Shown one piece after another: positions 1 through 12,110 of a stretch of DNA of 64,000 nucleotides. Every line of letters starts with the position of its first letter. Position 1 is the stretch's first letter. Location of the stretch: positions 13,818,931-13,882,930 of the forward strand of contig NC_083599.1 of assembly GCF_020882245.1 (NCBI RefSeq). Reading direction: 5' to 3'. A model generated the notes under the pieces. It ran no database searches. It saw only the letters and a program-made list of their open reading frames with translations, and had not been told where the DNA came from. The stretch is from Rhopalosiphum padi (lineage: Eukaryota; Arthropoda; Insecta; Hemiptera; Aphididae). A program made the position numbers and the translations under genes.

Positions 1-2
1 GC

Positions 3-137
3 CAGAGGTACTCAACCTTTTTTGACTCATGGCACCCTGAGTCATTTTCTAAAATCCAGAGGCACCCTATGTCCTATGGCCTATAGGCTAAAAATATATT
101 TCAAATAATTTTGCGGCACCACGGTTGGGAATCTCTG
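3..137. mobile_element. hAT-type MITE, 135 bp
   Basis: Left end CAGAGGTACTCAACC and right end GGTTGGGAATCTCTG are inverted repeats matching at 12 of 15 positions, with the CAG...CAACC form common in hAT termini. The 8 bases after the right end are ACCTACGC. The only two bases before the left end are GC, matching the end of that octamer, as an 8-bp duplication would. The rest of the left duplication is outside the window. No coding capacity. Confidence 0.6.
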
Positions 138-2371
138 ACCTACGCAATGTTTAAGGAAAAAAATATTTTTATCTTATAAATGCTGTTAAATGTTTTACAT
201 TCTTTCTATATTATTTTACAAGACTTAAAGATTTCTATTGTTGATATATTTGGGTAGTAGTAATAATATACCTTTACCTTCAATGCCTACAAAATAAAAA
301 ATAAATTGCATCACTGCGTAAAACAGTATAAATAGCTTAAAATAAGTCTAAATATTTTCAAAATGTCTTTCTGTATAGAAAATAATATATAGGTACATCT
401 AATATGGAACAATGGCCAATAGTTACAAGTTTCTAAAATTAATATTTTTTGATTTTACAATTAAATAACTAAAAGCGTCGACAATTTAAAATGTCAATGA
501 TAAATAAGTAGTTCAAATATCCTAAATATGGTGTATGATATGAATTACTATTACCATATCTTTTGTTTTCTTTTTTTGAATCACAAGAAAATAATAATTT
601 CGATTTCATAATATATTCGTGTATAATGTTTCCATTTTATGTATTTAAGTCTTTTTTTTTATACTTAGTTGAAGTATCAACTATAAATTGTCTAAATTCA
701 ATGACTATTTTTTTACTACAAACAAGCCTTAAAGTTGTATAAAAAAATATCATTGTAAAGCTAATACATGCATATATATACTTAGAATCTAATTATAATT
801 ATTATTTTGTATCGAAGTAATACCTTGATAAATTTAAGTTCGGCTATAATATTGAATGAACTTGCAAAAATGTTTTAAAAACTTTCAAATTAATTTAATT
901 TTCTTCCATTTCACGCGAAAATGGTCCATTTCAATTTTTTCCTACGTACCCAACATTCTTCATAATCAAATAGTTTTAATTTGTATATAAATAATTAAAT
1001 ATTTAGATCGCAAGTAAGATTTGGGAGAAAACAATTTTTTTTTAAATATGAACGCGGTATGATAACATGACGTCATAATAATAATTCATAAATACAATAT
1101 ATATTTTCCGGATGATCCAGATAATAGGGATACAATAAAGGGTAGAAACCACTTTATTAACAACAATAGCACAATAGCAGCAGTCTGCTATATTAAAATG
1201 ATATATTTGTTTACGTTAACTTCATCAGAAAAGTTTGATTCGCTTTAGTTTCTATACGATTAAAACCCAAAGAATTTAGGTGGAAACAATTTGAAAATGT
1301 CGAGTTTATTCGTTATTGTAATAATATATAATATACATTATACGCATTACCTAAACGAAAAATTGTTTTAGAATTAGAAAATATTATTCTTATCCTATTA
1401 TTTAACTTATGCATATATTATGAGAAATTACGTTAAATAATTTTACTGTATTACATATATTCTGCACTGTGCATCTTGAAGTCGCGTCGCAATGTAGTTT
1501 ATTATATGAAGTGTTTTAGAGTCTACTCTTCAAGCAACGACTTAACAGTGGATAATATTATTATTTATTATATATAATAGTTTCTTTAAATATCTTAAAA
1601 CACCATAAAACAAACGTTGAAGGGAAATCTGAAACGAGTTACACGTGTTTTTGATCGATTGATATTATAAGTACGGAAAAATGAAAATAGAAGTGAATAA
1701 AAAAAGGGTGTAAAATGACGCGTATAGGGTGTCGAGAGGGTAACAAAATACTTAGACCCTCCTAATAATCACATTCACGAGCCCTCTGAGAATCTTAAAT
1801 AAAGTGTCTGTCTATATACTCGCATATGTATATTTTCATTGCATGCATTGTAGTTTCATTTTAAGTCTGATTTCTGATAATTAAATATTATTATGCAAAA
1901 TAGTCACAACCTTGTGTCACTTAATCACATAGAAAAATGAATAGGTGTTGTTATTTTGATCGATAATTAATAATTATTAAATTCAAGTGCAATTTCAATT
2001 TTAATTTTAATAATAATAGTTGTATTCACCAAAATCCTCAATAAAGATAAAATTTAAAATAATAAGGTACAATCTGTCATATTATATGAATAACAATAAA
2101 AAAAAATGTAGATTTTAAACAATTTATATATTCAGTTTAGTAAATAAATAATCGATACTAAGTTTAATTATCGGTAAAAATAATTATAATTTATTTAGTT
2201 GTAGATATTCATTTAAATATTTTGTTAAACGCGCGATAATCGTTAACCGTAAGTCAGTCTCGCATCGCCCGTTGAAGCATATGGGAAAATACACGAAATA
2301 AATATGACAAAACAATTTAAAATCATAAGACAATAAAAAAATAAATGGATATGTTGGATGTGAATGTAAAT
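138..2371. other. AT-rich intergenic or intronic DNA
   Basis: Long A/T-rich sequence without coding-like frames. A slightly less AT-rich patch at 1460-1560 (CTTGAAGTCGCGTCGCAATG) shows no recognisable feature. Confidence 0.6.
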
Positions 2372-2563
2372 CAGCGTTTCCCAACCTATGGGTTGCGAAA
2401 TATTTTTGATGGGTGGCGACTCGTGGTGTTTATAAACTAATTAGACAACTATATTGATAATATTTAAAAAAAACCTAAACTTTTATTTTTCTTAGTCGGA
2501 ATCGCGTACACAACAAACAGTAAAATTATGAATCACCATTACAAAAGGTTGGAAAATACTAGT
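2372..2563. mobile_element. Old hAT-type MITE, about 190 bp
   Basis: The left end CAGCGTTTCCCAACC is a typical hAT terminus. An inverted partner, GGTTGGAAAATACTA at 2547-2561, matches at 11 of 15 positions. Flanks ATGTAAAT (2364-2371) and GTGTAAAT (2564-2571) agree at 7 of 8, as an aged target duplication would after a 2-base addition at the right end. Non-coding. Confidence 0.5.
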
Positions 2564-3189
2564 GTGTAAATAATACTATATAAGAGCTAAATTCATATTA
2601 AGAAACTATAATACTGTAGTATTGTTCGAGGAAAGTGCGTCAAATTTTCTAAAAACAAACATATGTACAAAAGTGGTATGCAAATGTTTCACAAAATATC
2701 TTATTATCATACTTAGTAAAATCGAATAATCTATAAATAATTTAGATTTAGTTAGGTCTGCGTAAAATTAATTCGTCGTTTTTTTACGCTTGTCATCTAT
2801 ATATTATATTAAAATTCACCACCCAATCACCAGATCCTATTTGAACATTTTTTCTGATCAAGCCAAAATGAAATATTTAAGTAGAAGAACAAAACAATAT
2901 ATAATATTATATTATAGTGTCCACCGTCTCCTCGCCATAGACCATTAGGCGACGTTATTAGCGTATACTCGCGGATACAAATAATGAGATATCCCACGTT
3001 TTGATGTTTTCGGAATGCGCTGTACACTTATATACAATACGTGGTGAACATTTGATGTATTATATAGTATTATGTAATATAATGTATATATATATATATA
3101 TGTACGTTGGTTGCAGACTGCAACAGTACATCGGCCCAGGCGCAAATCCAATATAAAACCAACACAATGAAAACAGGAAAAAAAAGAGC

Positions 3190-3660
3190 CGACTACGACG
3201 AGTGCTGGAAGCAGTGTTTTCGGCCGATACTGTGTACATAACAGTATATATTATTATTATTATTATTATGTGCGCGTGTAGGCGGCGGGTTAATAGTCGC
3301 GCGCGTAAAGGGGACTTTTTCACACAAAAGGGGTTAAATCTGATGGCCGGCCAAATTGATACCGAAATCCTCTTCATTGTTTCTTTCATCAAGTCTCTAT
3401 TCATGCGGCACGTGCGTGCGTGTGCGTGCCGGCGGCTCATCTGTGTAAACACACACACCCACATAGCCCCTACCACCCTCTCCAAAACAAGCTGATTCGT
3501 GTGCGTGAGTGTCGTCACGGATGCGAGGAATTTGCTCGTGTGTGTGTAGAGAACTTTTAACCCGACTTTAAGCGGCCGACAAACCACGATCGGCGACGAC
3601 GCGTTTCATCCGGAAGATCGTTTTGCGGGTGACGTTCTCTTCAAGAACGTATATAATACG
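3190..3660. promoter_or_regulatory. CpG-rich island, possible promoter or first exon
   Basis: High CpG content (GTAGGCGGCGGGTTAATAG, CGCGCGCGTAAAG, GTGCCGGCGGCTC) against AT-rich flanks, plus a (TTA)n run at 3249-3270. Long overlapping frames on both strands are low-complexity. A TATA-like GTATATAATACG sits at about 3650. The role is inferred from composition only. Confidence 0.3.
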
Positions 3661-3705
3661 TAACCCCTAACCTCCCCCCCCCCTTACAGTAATTTGCTAT
3701 ACTTG

Positions 3706-3800
3706 CAGGGGTCACCAAATGGTGGCCCGTATACGAGAATTTTATTTGGCCCGCAGACGAGAATTTTTTTTATGATGGTTCACCATTGGTAAATTAAATG
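3706..3800. mobile_element. Truncated hAT terminus
   Basis: CAGGGGTCACCAAATGGTGG followed by CCCG and later TTTGGCCCGCAGACGAG is the classic left-end layout of Charlie/SPIN-like hAT elements. A weak inverted echo, GTTCACCATTGGT, follows at about 3778. No matching right end or 8-bp duplication was found, so this is probably a fragment. Confidence 0.45.
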
Positions 3801-6002
3801 AGTTTTTTATTTTTCATTTTTATTTTCTTTAAATAAATATATGTACATTAAATTGGGAAAATCAGATACAATATCATATTACTTAGTTAGCACTTTAAAA
3901 ACATAGAAGGTGCATAAATTTAAATTTAAAAAATAGGTACCTATACAAATTGAAAAAACTGACATCGATAAAACAAAATTTAATCATAGAATATAGGTAC
4001 CTCATGAACCATTATTAGTTATTAGTGTTATTACCTTTTCTTTTGTCACCTCAAACCCTATTTTCGGACGTTTCAGAAACAAAAATAATATTTTACTCTT
4101 TCGAATAATACCAAGGAAGCAATTCCACTCGCGTGTCACCGGCCACCCCCTTTACACCCAAAACATATAATTCCACCTATTATGCTTCATTAGGTATGTA
4201 TACAATACAACAATTCGTATTATACTTCTCTCGCTATGAGTAGTTCGACATTGTTTTATACGTACAAACTGCACATCTGGATTATTTACGCAGTATCTAA
4301 TGTGTACAGTTAAAGTTGGTTGAATCACTATAACCATCATAATTCATAATCATTCTAACTTTTGGCCATGACTTTATCTTAAATAGGATGTCGAACTACT
4401 ATTTATTTTTTCTCTCTAACAAAAATGCATTTATTATATTATTCTGACATCAGAATAAAATACTTACTACATAAATTATAAATAATTATATTTTTGAAGT
4501 TTTAACAAATTAGTGTTGTATATTATCTATTATTAATATTAAATTATACATTTTAATGGATACTTCCTTTTTGAGATAATAGATAGAAAAAACTATATGT
4601 TCAAAGAACCCTATGAAGCACAGAAATTAAAGAATTAAATATAACAATTTTCTGTCGGTAAAGGCGTATAATAATAAACTCGTACAATAATTATAACCAA
4701 AAAAGAAATACGCCTGACCACATGTATATTAACCCTGCCTCAACAATGCCCCCTATAATTCCAGCTGCATTTATATAATATTGAATATATTTATTTTAAT
4801 TATATTACATAATACTCATTAAATTTAATTTAATTTAGATTAATAATTAGGTTGTTAGGTACCACAGTTATAACTTATAACTTTAAATAATTCAAAATAA
4901 ATTATTAGAACAATTAAATAGCATAACTTATATTTTAAATAAATATTTTACAAGTTACTTCTATATAAAATTAAAATTAAATTTCATATGTTTTATAGGT
5001 ATACTATAAGTGATATAGGTATAATGTGAATTAATTTATATATTATAAGTAAGTACATATATATTTCTTTGTAGGTCAAATTATAAACAAAATCAATATT
5101 AATTGATTTATAGTGAAATTTCCTATTAACTATTTACTATTAACTATTTCCTATTAACTATAAGTATGAAATTATGACATAAATTTTTGAATTTATATAG
5201 GTAACAGTAAAATACACAATACTCAAATGTCTAACAAATATACAACATAACAAATCTGCTTTCAGAAAAACCAACTTTATATTGATATTCTTTATAATAA
5301 AATAAATCGTTTTGCAAATTCATCATTGTCATATTTTAAAGATAAAAATATTATCCAGGCAATCTTATGGACTTTTATTGATATTTTAATTTAAAACGAG
5401 TTATAAATATATTAAATATTACAAATTTAAAATGCTCATGTTACCTTTAAAATTGATTTAATTCATTAAATTATATGAGATACCCTAGAATCTAGGGCCT
5501 AGATAATATTCTTATTTTAAATTTTATAAAAGGTCAATTAGTTCTAATATTTAAAATAACAGAGTAAAATGGATCCATCTTCGTCTTTTTAACATACAAT
5601 ATTTCAAAGTTTACGTAAAAAAAAGACGAAAACAACACATGCGCAGCTAGTAAATCTGTGTATAAAATAATATGATAATAATCTCATAATGTAATAATAT
5701 TATACGATTTTTTTTTTTATATAATATATACAAAAATTAGTTCAACCTTCTATTATAAAATATTAATAACTAGTAGAAAAATAAACGACCAAAAGCAATA
5801 TAGATATATTATAATGTACAATAAACAGTTATTAACAATTAAAAACAAATCGTTATGTTAGTCTCTCTTTATCTAACTATATCTACAGAGTCCATGATTA
5901 TAATTTATAAGCACTGAACTTCTATAAACCGATTTTTGAAAAAACAATATTATTTATATATAAATAAACCTATATACCTATAGGTAGTTTATGATGTCTA
6001 GG
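3801..6002. other. AT-rich intergenic DNA
   Basis: Apart from the small tandem repeat at 5122-5162, I see only AT-rich sequence with frequent GGTACCTAT-like words. Nothing gene-like. Confidence 0.6.
5122..5162. repeat. Short tandem repeat, about 14-15-bp unit
   Basis: CCTATTAACTATTTA, CTATTAACTATTTC and CTATTAACTA follow one another, giving nearly three copies of a CTATTAACTATTT unit. Confidence 0.8.
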
Positions 6003-6300
6003 AGTGGACCGCAATTAACGAATTGTTTCCCAATGATAAAAGTAGGGTACACGGATTGTTTCCCAACTGTTTTATGAAATTTTACACAAGAATAAAAAAT
6101 GTATAAAATATATGTAAACGATATATTATTCAAATTTGTGCCTTATATGTAATATTATTAAAATTATTTATGTAGTTATTTTATTTTTTATTTATATTAG
6201 TTAGATCAAACTTGTGTGTATACCGAAAAATACTGAGGGACACAATTCGTGTAGATATAACCCGAAAAAAAATGAGGGACACAACTCATTTGCAGCCAAG
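6003..6300. mobile_element. Foldback-like element with paired inverted boxes
   Basis: Two left boxes, CGAATTGTTTCCC (6019-6031) and CGGATTGTTTCCC (6052-6064), face two inverted right boxes, GGGACACAATTCG (6237-6249) and GGGACACAACTCA (6276-6288). The spacing within each pair is similar (33 and 39 bases), and both intervals carry related AT-rich and GGGT/ACCC-type words. This nested symmetry suggests a non-autonomous DNA element with subterminal repeats. No target duplication was recognised, so exact ends are uncertain. Confidence 0.45.
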
Positions 6301-8047
6301 AAGTTATGGTTTTATTTCGATGATTATTATTTGGATAATATTTTATTCAAACAAAAAATCATTCGACTTATTTTTAAATATAGTTATTTGAATAATTTTC
6401 AGTAATTTTCTCTGGTTGATATTTTGATAATTATAACATGTACATTGTACGTATTAAAAACAATAATTGACATTATTTTAAGTTTCGCGATTGTAAATCT
6501 TCTTTTAATCAAAATAAATAGAAAATACTATAAGTAAAACAAATAAAGAATTATCTAAAGAAGAAACTAATAAATAATACTAATTTAATTTTAAAAAGAA
6601 AAATAAACATGTATAAAATAAATGATCAAATACCAAGTGTATACATTTTTTCTTTATTATAAATAAATAAATAAATTGTTCTACATTCAAAATACCGTTC
6701 GAATTTAATTAAAAGTATATTTGCCGTTCGGTCCGAGCAGCACTACTGTATTTAAACTTAAAAATATGGGATTCAATTTACATACCTACCTTATACGATA
6801 ATAGCTATTGCTTTAATGTCTATATGCAATAGCTACATGGACACATATATATTATATACTAACGCTTAAAAAAATATTGTAATGCGCCGTGCTCATCAAA
6901 ACTTGAAATACCTACTTATAATTCATAAACTACGCGTCCTAAATTCGATTTTTATGTATCGAAATACTAAAATCTTATAATGTAAAAACAGTGTTTATAA
7001 CAATCTTGTTAATCTAATAATATACTGTTTGCCAAATGGCCATTGATTTTACTTATTTAATAAAAACAATATATATGAATATATATACCTTTAAATAATA
7101 TGTGAAATTAAAACGGATAACAACTATAAATTGTAGAAACCACGTAAAAAGTAAATATTTTCAAAAACATTAATACTTTTTGAAATAATAAGTGGTTTGT
7201 GATAGAAGAATTGCCTGGGATATAATACTATTAATACTAGTATTAAAATGAATATAAATCATTCTGTTATATATTTGTATTTTGTATTAGCATTATGTTT
7301 AAAAACTATTCAAATAATATTTTCAAATTATTCGAATAGTTTTTAAAAAATCATTTGAATACATACTTATTCGAATAATTATCTTGATAATGTTTTGCTC
7401 AATTTAATTCCCATCAAATTAATTAAAAAGAATGCAGCACCAACTTACAATAGATTAATGTAAAAAACAATTAAAATTCTTAAACATACAAACATCAAAC
7501 TAATATACAACTAATATCTCAAAATACCTAGACTATCATTAAAAACATATTAAAATATATATTAAAAATACAAGGAACACAATCCTCAAATCATATATAC
7601 TGAAACACATATAATTTCAGAATTTGAGCAAACAAGGAATGTTGGTTTTACGTTTGTTTTTTTGTCGAATTAGACTAGAAAATATTCACTAAATAGTAAA
7701 TACACAAGTATCTAGTATAAACTATAAATTAGAACTATCAGTACAGGAAATAATTTTAAAAATATTTTGGCTCATTTTGAACATTTTTTAATTTGTTGCA
7801 GTTAAGACATGCATTAAATGTTTATACACACTACTGTGATGGCGATGAATATTCAATCAGAATTCAAACCTTCCAATTACAATATTTAAGTCAAATTACT
7901 ATATGTTATTACTATTATTATTATTGTCTCAAAAAAACTTAAAAATCTAACTGTACAAAATGTAGATAAAAATGTGTACAAATATCTCGAATCTTTACAG
8001 CCATCGCATAATCCTCTCATCGCCGACGTAACAGTTAGGATAATATC
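6301..8047. other. AT-rich intergenic DNA
   Basis: Contains the hairpin at 7298-7347 and nothing gene-like. The short frame at 6214-6405 is formed by the foldback boxes. Confidence 0.55.
7298..7347. repeat. Hairpin with 21-base arms
   Basis: The left arm 7298-7318 and right arm 7327-7347 are inverted with one mismatch around an 8-base loop. The whole is AT-rich. It could be a small MITE relic or form an RNA hairpin; nothing shows it is processed. Confidence 0.7.
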
Positions 8048-8616
8048 CAGTGCTCGAATTGGGGTTGCGCAGGGGGACGGAGCTCCCCTACTAATTTTTT
8101 TTTGCGTACTCCAACTTTATTTTTTTACGGGAATGGGGGACGGCACAAACTTATGTCAAAAATAATTTTTATTAAAATGTGGATTTCAGTTTATAATGTT
8201 ACGAATTTTAGAAGTATCAAAATTTAGTATTTTTGATTTTAGTATCAAAATTATTTTTGATAATAGGTAGTTTATCAATTTATTATTTTTAGTATATTAT
8301 TATTATTATATCATTTCTATGATCATATATATATATTTTTTTAGTTTGCTTATTAATTAATTACAATATCAGTAATATCACACTGTTCTTTGCCTATAAT
8401 TAATTGTACATATCTATTCTGTGGACTAGTATGAAGGTAGAATTAAAATATCTGTGCAGCTGAAAAGTGGTATTCAAAATATAAGTAAGGCTGGCAAGGG
8501 GGGGTGGGGGGGTAAAGCTCCCCCCGGCTCTCTGTTAAGTAATTGTGCACTTGGAACGCAGTTTTTAAATCGTTGGATTGAGCTCCTCTACTTAATTTTT
8601 CCCAATTCGAGCACTG
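8048..8616. mobile_element. Non-autonomous DNA transposon, 569 bp, 16-bp perfect TIRs
   Basis: The left end CAGTGCTCGAATTGGG and right end CCCAATTCGAGCACTG are perfect inverted repeats. AATATC directly flanks both ends (8042-8047 and 8617-8622), a 6-bp direct repeat. The interior carries inverted GC-rich blocks near each end (GGGGGACGGAGCTCCCC at about 8069 and GTAAAGCTCCCCCC at about 8511). The CAG start fits hAT, though hAT duplications are usually 8 bp. The frames inside look non-coding. Confidence 0.65.
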
Positions 8617-11254
8617 AATATCCTAAATGCCTTCGAAAAACAACCAAAACGTAAATAGTGCTGCGACCTACTGGATGAAATACAGCCACATCATGTTATT
8701 CAATCGTAGGATGAATTATTCAACTACTTATATCATATCCACATCCCATCACTTTTGTAAAAATTAAATTACAGATTATAAAGTATACTTTTAAAAGCCA
8801 TAAAATTAGTTATATAATTATAAATAATATATTTTAAATTTTAACAAACGTAGAATCAAGAATTAAAAAAATCTTATAACAAAATAACTTCAAATCATTT
8901 TACAAAACTTACAAGCAACATTTGTCCTGGTTTTATTTATCGTTAAACGATTTATTCTTACCAACTAATAATATTTTAATAATTTATACATGCAATTATT
9001 AATTTTATTATTTTTATTAACTGGCTAAACTATCTGGTAAATATAACAATATAATATAAATAAATGTGAAAAAAACTATTTGATTAACGTTATATTCAAA
9101 TTTATCAAACGTAAAAATGGACTGCTTTTTAGAAGAAAAACAACTATATTTTTGTACAATTTGTAAAACATCATTTTTCACATACAATTTTTTCATTTCT
9201 CATATGAGAATACACTGGAAAAATAATTTATTTGTGTGTGGTGTCTGCAAAATGTCATTTTCACAAACAAATTGCTTAATTTCACACATGAAAATACACA
9301 ATAGATAAAAGAATAGTAAGTACCATTTCACAATGAAGTATACCTATCGAAAAAAATATTTACTCAAATGTTCACTATCACCGAAACACGGGTAATACCT
9401 ACAAATAACGTCAAACTAAATGGATTCAACAAAAAACATCAAAGAGACAAAAATGTTGGATATAATTTGTTCGTACATTATTATTATTATTGTTTTTATT
9501 AATACTACCCCGTACAATTCAGTTTCATAATTATTGTCCATATACTAGAATTCTTTTTTTTTTGTCTACAATATACAATATCATCGTTATGAACTTCTAA
9601 CTTATAAGTCAATACCACAGTAACGTAGAAGATTGTAAATAGGTTCGTGGTAATATTAACTTAAAATTAGCTTAAATATATCTTTAAAATTTCATTATGT
9701 ATAAAAAAAATAGTTATGCCCTTATGATCAATAATTTTTAATTAAAAAAAAGTATCTAAAACTGTTATTTTTCAATAACTCGTAAAAAATTAATGAGGCC
9801 TTAAAATATTTTGAAAATAGTATAATGACTAAAATATCTAGAAAATGGTGATATTATATTATCATTAAGTGATGACCTATACTCTATATAGTAACCTATT
9901 AACTTCGCCATTTTAATATTGAAACATTTTTTCTGATATACCTACAAAGTGTTTTCAAACAAAAAAATCACACATTGTAAAACCAATACACTTATCGATA
10001 TGCTCAGAATGTAAAATTGATTTTATTTAATAATAACGTAAATCGCAAGGTACTCTACTACTCGATATACCTATGTTGTTTAAAATTTAACAAAATAAAT
10101 AGTATCTATATTATCTATTATTATTGTTCATATACGACTAATAACACAATAATAATAAAATATAGTACGTATATTTAAGATTTCATAAAAAATTAAATAT
10201 ATAATCTTATAGAATTCCCATTGCGAGAAATGATCAAAAAATAACGGTTTCTTCACTATTTTATGGTAATCTGCAGAATTCATTAATGAGGTATATGTTA
10301 TTATTTTTTAATGTGAAATTGAACGTGTACTTATTTGAGTTATTAATAATGCGTAATAAAATGATTTTGGAATTTTGGATTATTAGTTTATTACGAATAT
10401 TACGAATAAAATGATATAATTTATAAGCTAAATAATGAGTATTATAAGTGGACAACACAATCGCATACTCGTATTTGGTTTTATCTATCTTAAAATTGCA
10501 TAACAATCATAACATACCTCTTTACACCAAGTAGTTCACATTTCATTATGTTAGTTTTAATATTAAATAGAATTACTAACTATCATTAGTAATAATTTTT
10601 ATAATATTTATTATATTTGTCATTAATTTTTATCAAACTAAAAGGGAATATAATTTCCTATGTTTGAGCGTGGATTTTTAAAAAAAAAATTCAAATATTG
10701 TCAAATATTATAAATTTAAAATGCTCATAATTTACATTAAACATAAAAAATGTTTAATATAATTAATTAGGTAATCATTATAATAATAATATAAAATACC
10801 TGTTTTTAACTTAAAATTTTAAAATGAAAGTTAAACATTTTTTTAAATTATATTCACTATTTTGTGCTTAATACCGATGTATTTTAACATTTATGTATTA
10901 AAAAGTAAAAAAAAATTGGCTTCCCAACTAAGTCATGAAAAGTACCTGGATCACATATAAAAAAAATATATTATAGGTCACTCGACAAAAACTAAACCAC
11001 AATCTTATATTTATATATTGCTATTAATTTTATATTTATTGAGGAAACAAAATAACAATTATCAACTTCTGAATTTTAAATAGCAACCACTAACTTTAAT
11101 TTCATAACAAACACTCATGGTAAAATGTACAAGCCAAATGCCTTTTTTTAATAGTAAAATATAAAAACTATATATGTATATATATACGTGTATGTGTGTA
11201 TATATATATCATAGTTTGTTTAATTATTTATTTATTTACAATGAGTAATTTTAA
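8617..11254. other. AT-rich DNA around the zinc-finger frame
   Basis: Outside 9117-9308 no coding-like frame is seen. I found no further zinc-finger motif in the adjacent sequence that would extend the two-finger frame. Confidence 0.5.
9117..9308 (+). CDS. Two-finger C2H2 zinc-finger mini-protein or exon, 63 aa
   Basis: The frame encodes two perfect classical zinc fingers of form C-x2-C-x12-H-x3-H. The first is CTIC...HMRIH at about residues 13-33. The second is CGVC...HMKIH at about 41-61. A seven-residue linker, WKNNLFV, lies between them. The spacing is exact in both, which is very unlikely in random AT-rich DNA, so the segment is or recently was coding. The ATG sits in AAAATGG, a good context. 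The stop follows two residues after the second finger, and GTAAGT occurs seven bases past the stop at 9316. Typical insect zinc-finger proteins carry more fingers, so this may be a free small gene, a terminal exon, or a remnant of a larger expanded family. DNA binding is the family's usual role; no target can be inferred. Confidence 0.5.
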   Translation: MDCFLEEKQLYFCTICKTSFFTYNFFISHMRIHWKNNLFVCGVCKMSFSQTNCLISHMKIHNR

Positions 11255-12110
11255 TTTGAGATGGATATGTATTGATTTTACAATATGACGTATATATTAC
11301 AACATTTTCTATCTGTCATCACTCATCACCTTTTGAAGCAGTAATAATGTTTGGATTTTAAAAACTGAAGAATTTTACTAATAGAAAATTGAATTCAGTT
11401 GTTACTTTGGGGGTCTAAAGCAAACATTCACAGTACTTTTTATAATCGAGAAAAACAAAAAAATATTTACATAAAACAAGAATTTTCACGTAATATCGAT
11501 TTTATTGATATAACTCGAGAACTATAGAGGATATATACTTGTAATTTTCACTAATTATTTAAAATGTCATTTTCATTATATAATAACAATTTTCAAAAAT
11601 TATTAATCATTTTTAGAGCATATGTTGGCGTATAACATATTTAAATATATTATTTTACATTTGTTTTCTATAACTAACAATAAAAATTATTCGCTCGATC
11701 AAAGTTCTTGAAAATTTATAATACAAAATCCACATAAGTGTTTATATATCTATATAAAAATTGTAAATTATTTTTTATTAACATATGAAGTTGTAATCTT
11801 GATGAAAAATTGCAAATTATTTTGTTGTAAGAAATTCATATATACTTTCCTTTTTTTATCTAGGTTTTGAAAATTAAATACCTAAAAGATTCCACATAAG
11901 TAGTTCATACTGAAACCGTAAATCTAAAAAATATATAATTAATTTTTTTTATGGATATTTTAATTTAAATTTAGATGAAATTACTTATTTAAATTTTAAA
12001 CAATAAATAACGTACGTTGTTAATAATTTTGTTATAATTTAAAATTAAAATTATTTAATTGTTAATTTAAAATTATATCAACCTACCATAATAGTAAAAG
12101 TAAAAAATCC
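11255..12110 (+). repeat. Dispersed repeat family, copy 1
   Basis: Non-coding repeat recognised by ordered shared blocks with copies at 23075 and 56290. These are CTGTCATCACTCATCACCTT near 11312, AATAGAAAATTGAATTCAGTTG near 11381, CTTTGGGGGTC, TTCTTGAAAATTTATAATAC near 11705, AGGTTTTGAAAATTAAATAC near 11862, and AACCGTAAATCTAAAAAATA near 11913. This is the longest copy and has about 250 bp not seen in copy 2. Class unknown; no TIRs were identified. Confidence 0.55.

Noticed and set aside
3060..3587. 175-codon minus-strand frame
   Set aside because: It contains poly-Ile and Tyr-Ile runs from (TTA)n and (TA)n repeats and has no recognisable domain; more likely a CpG island artefact.
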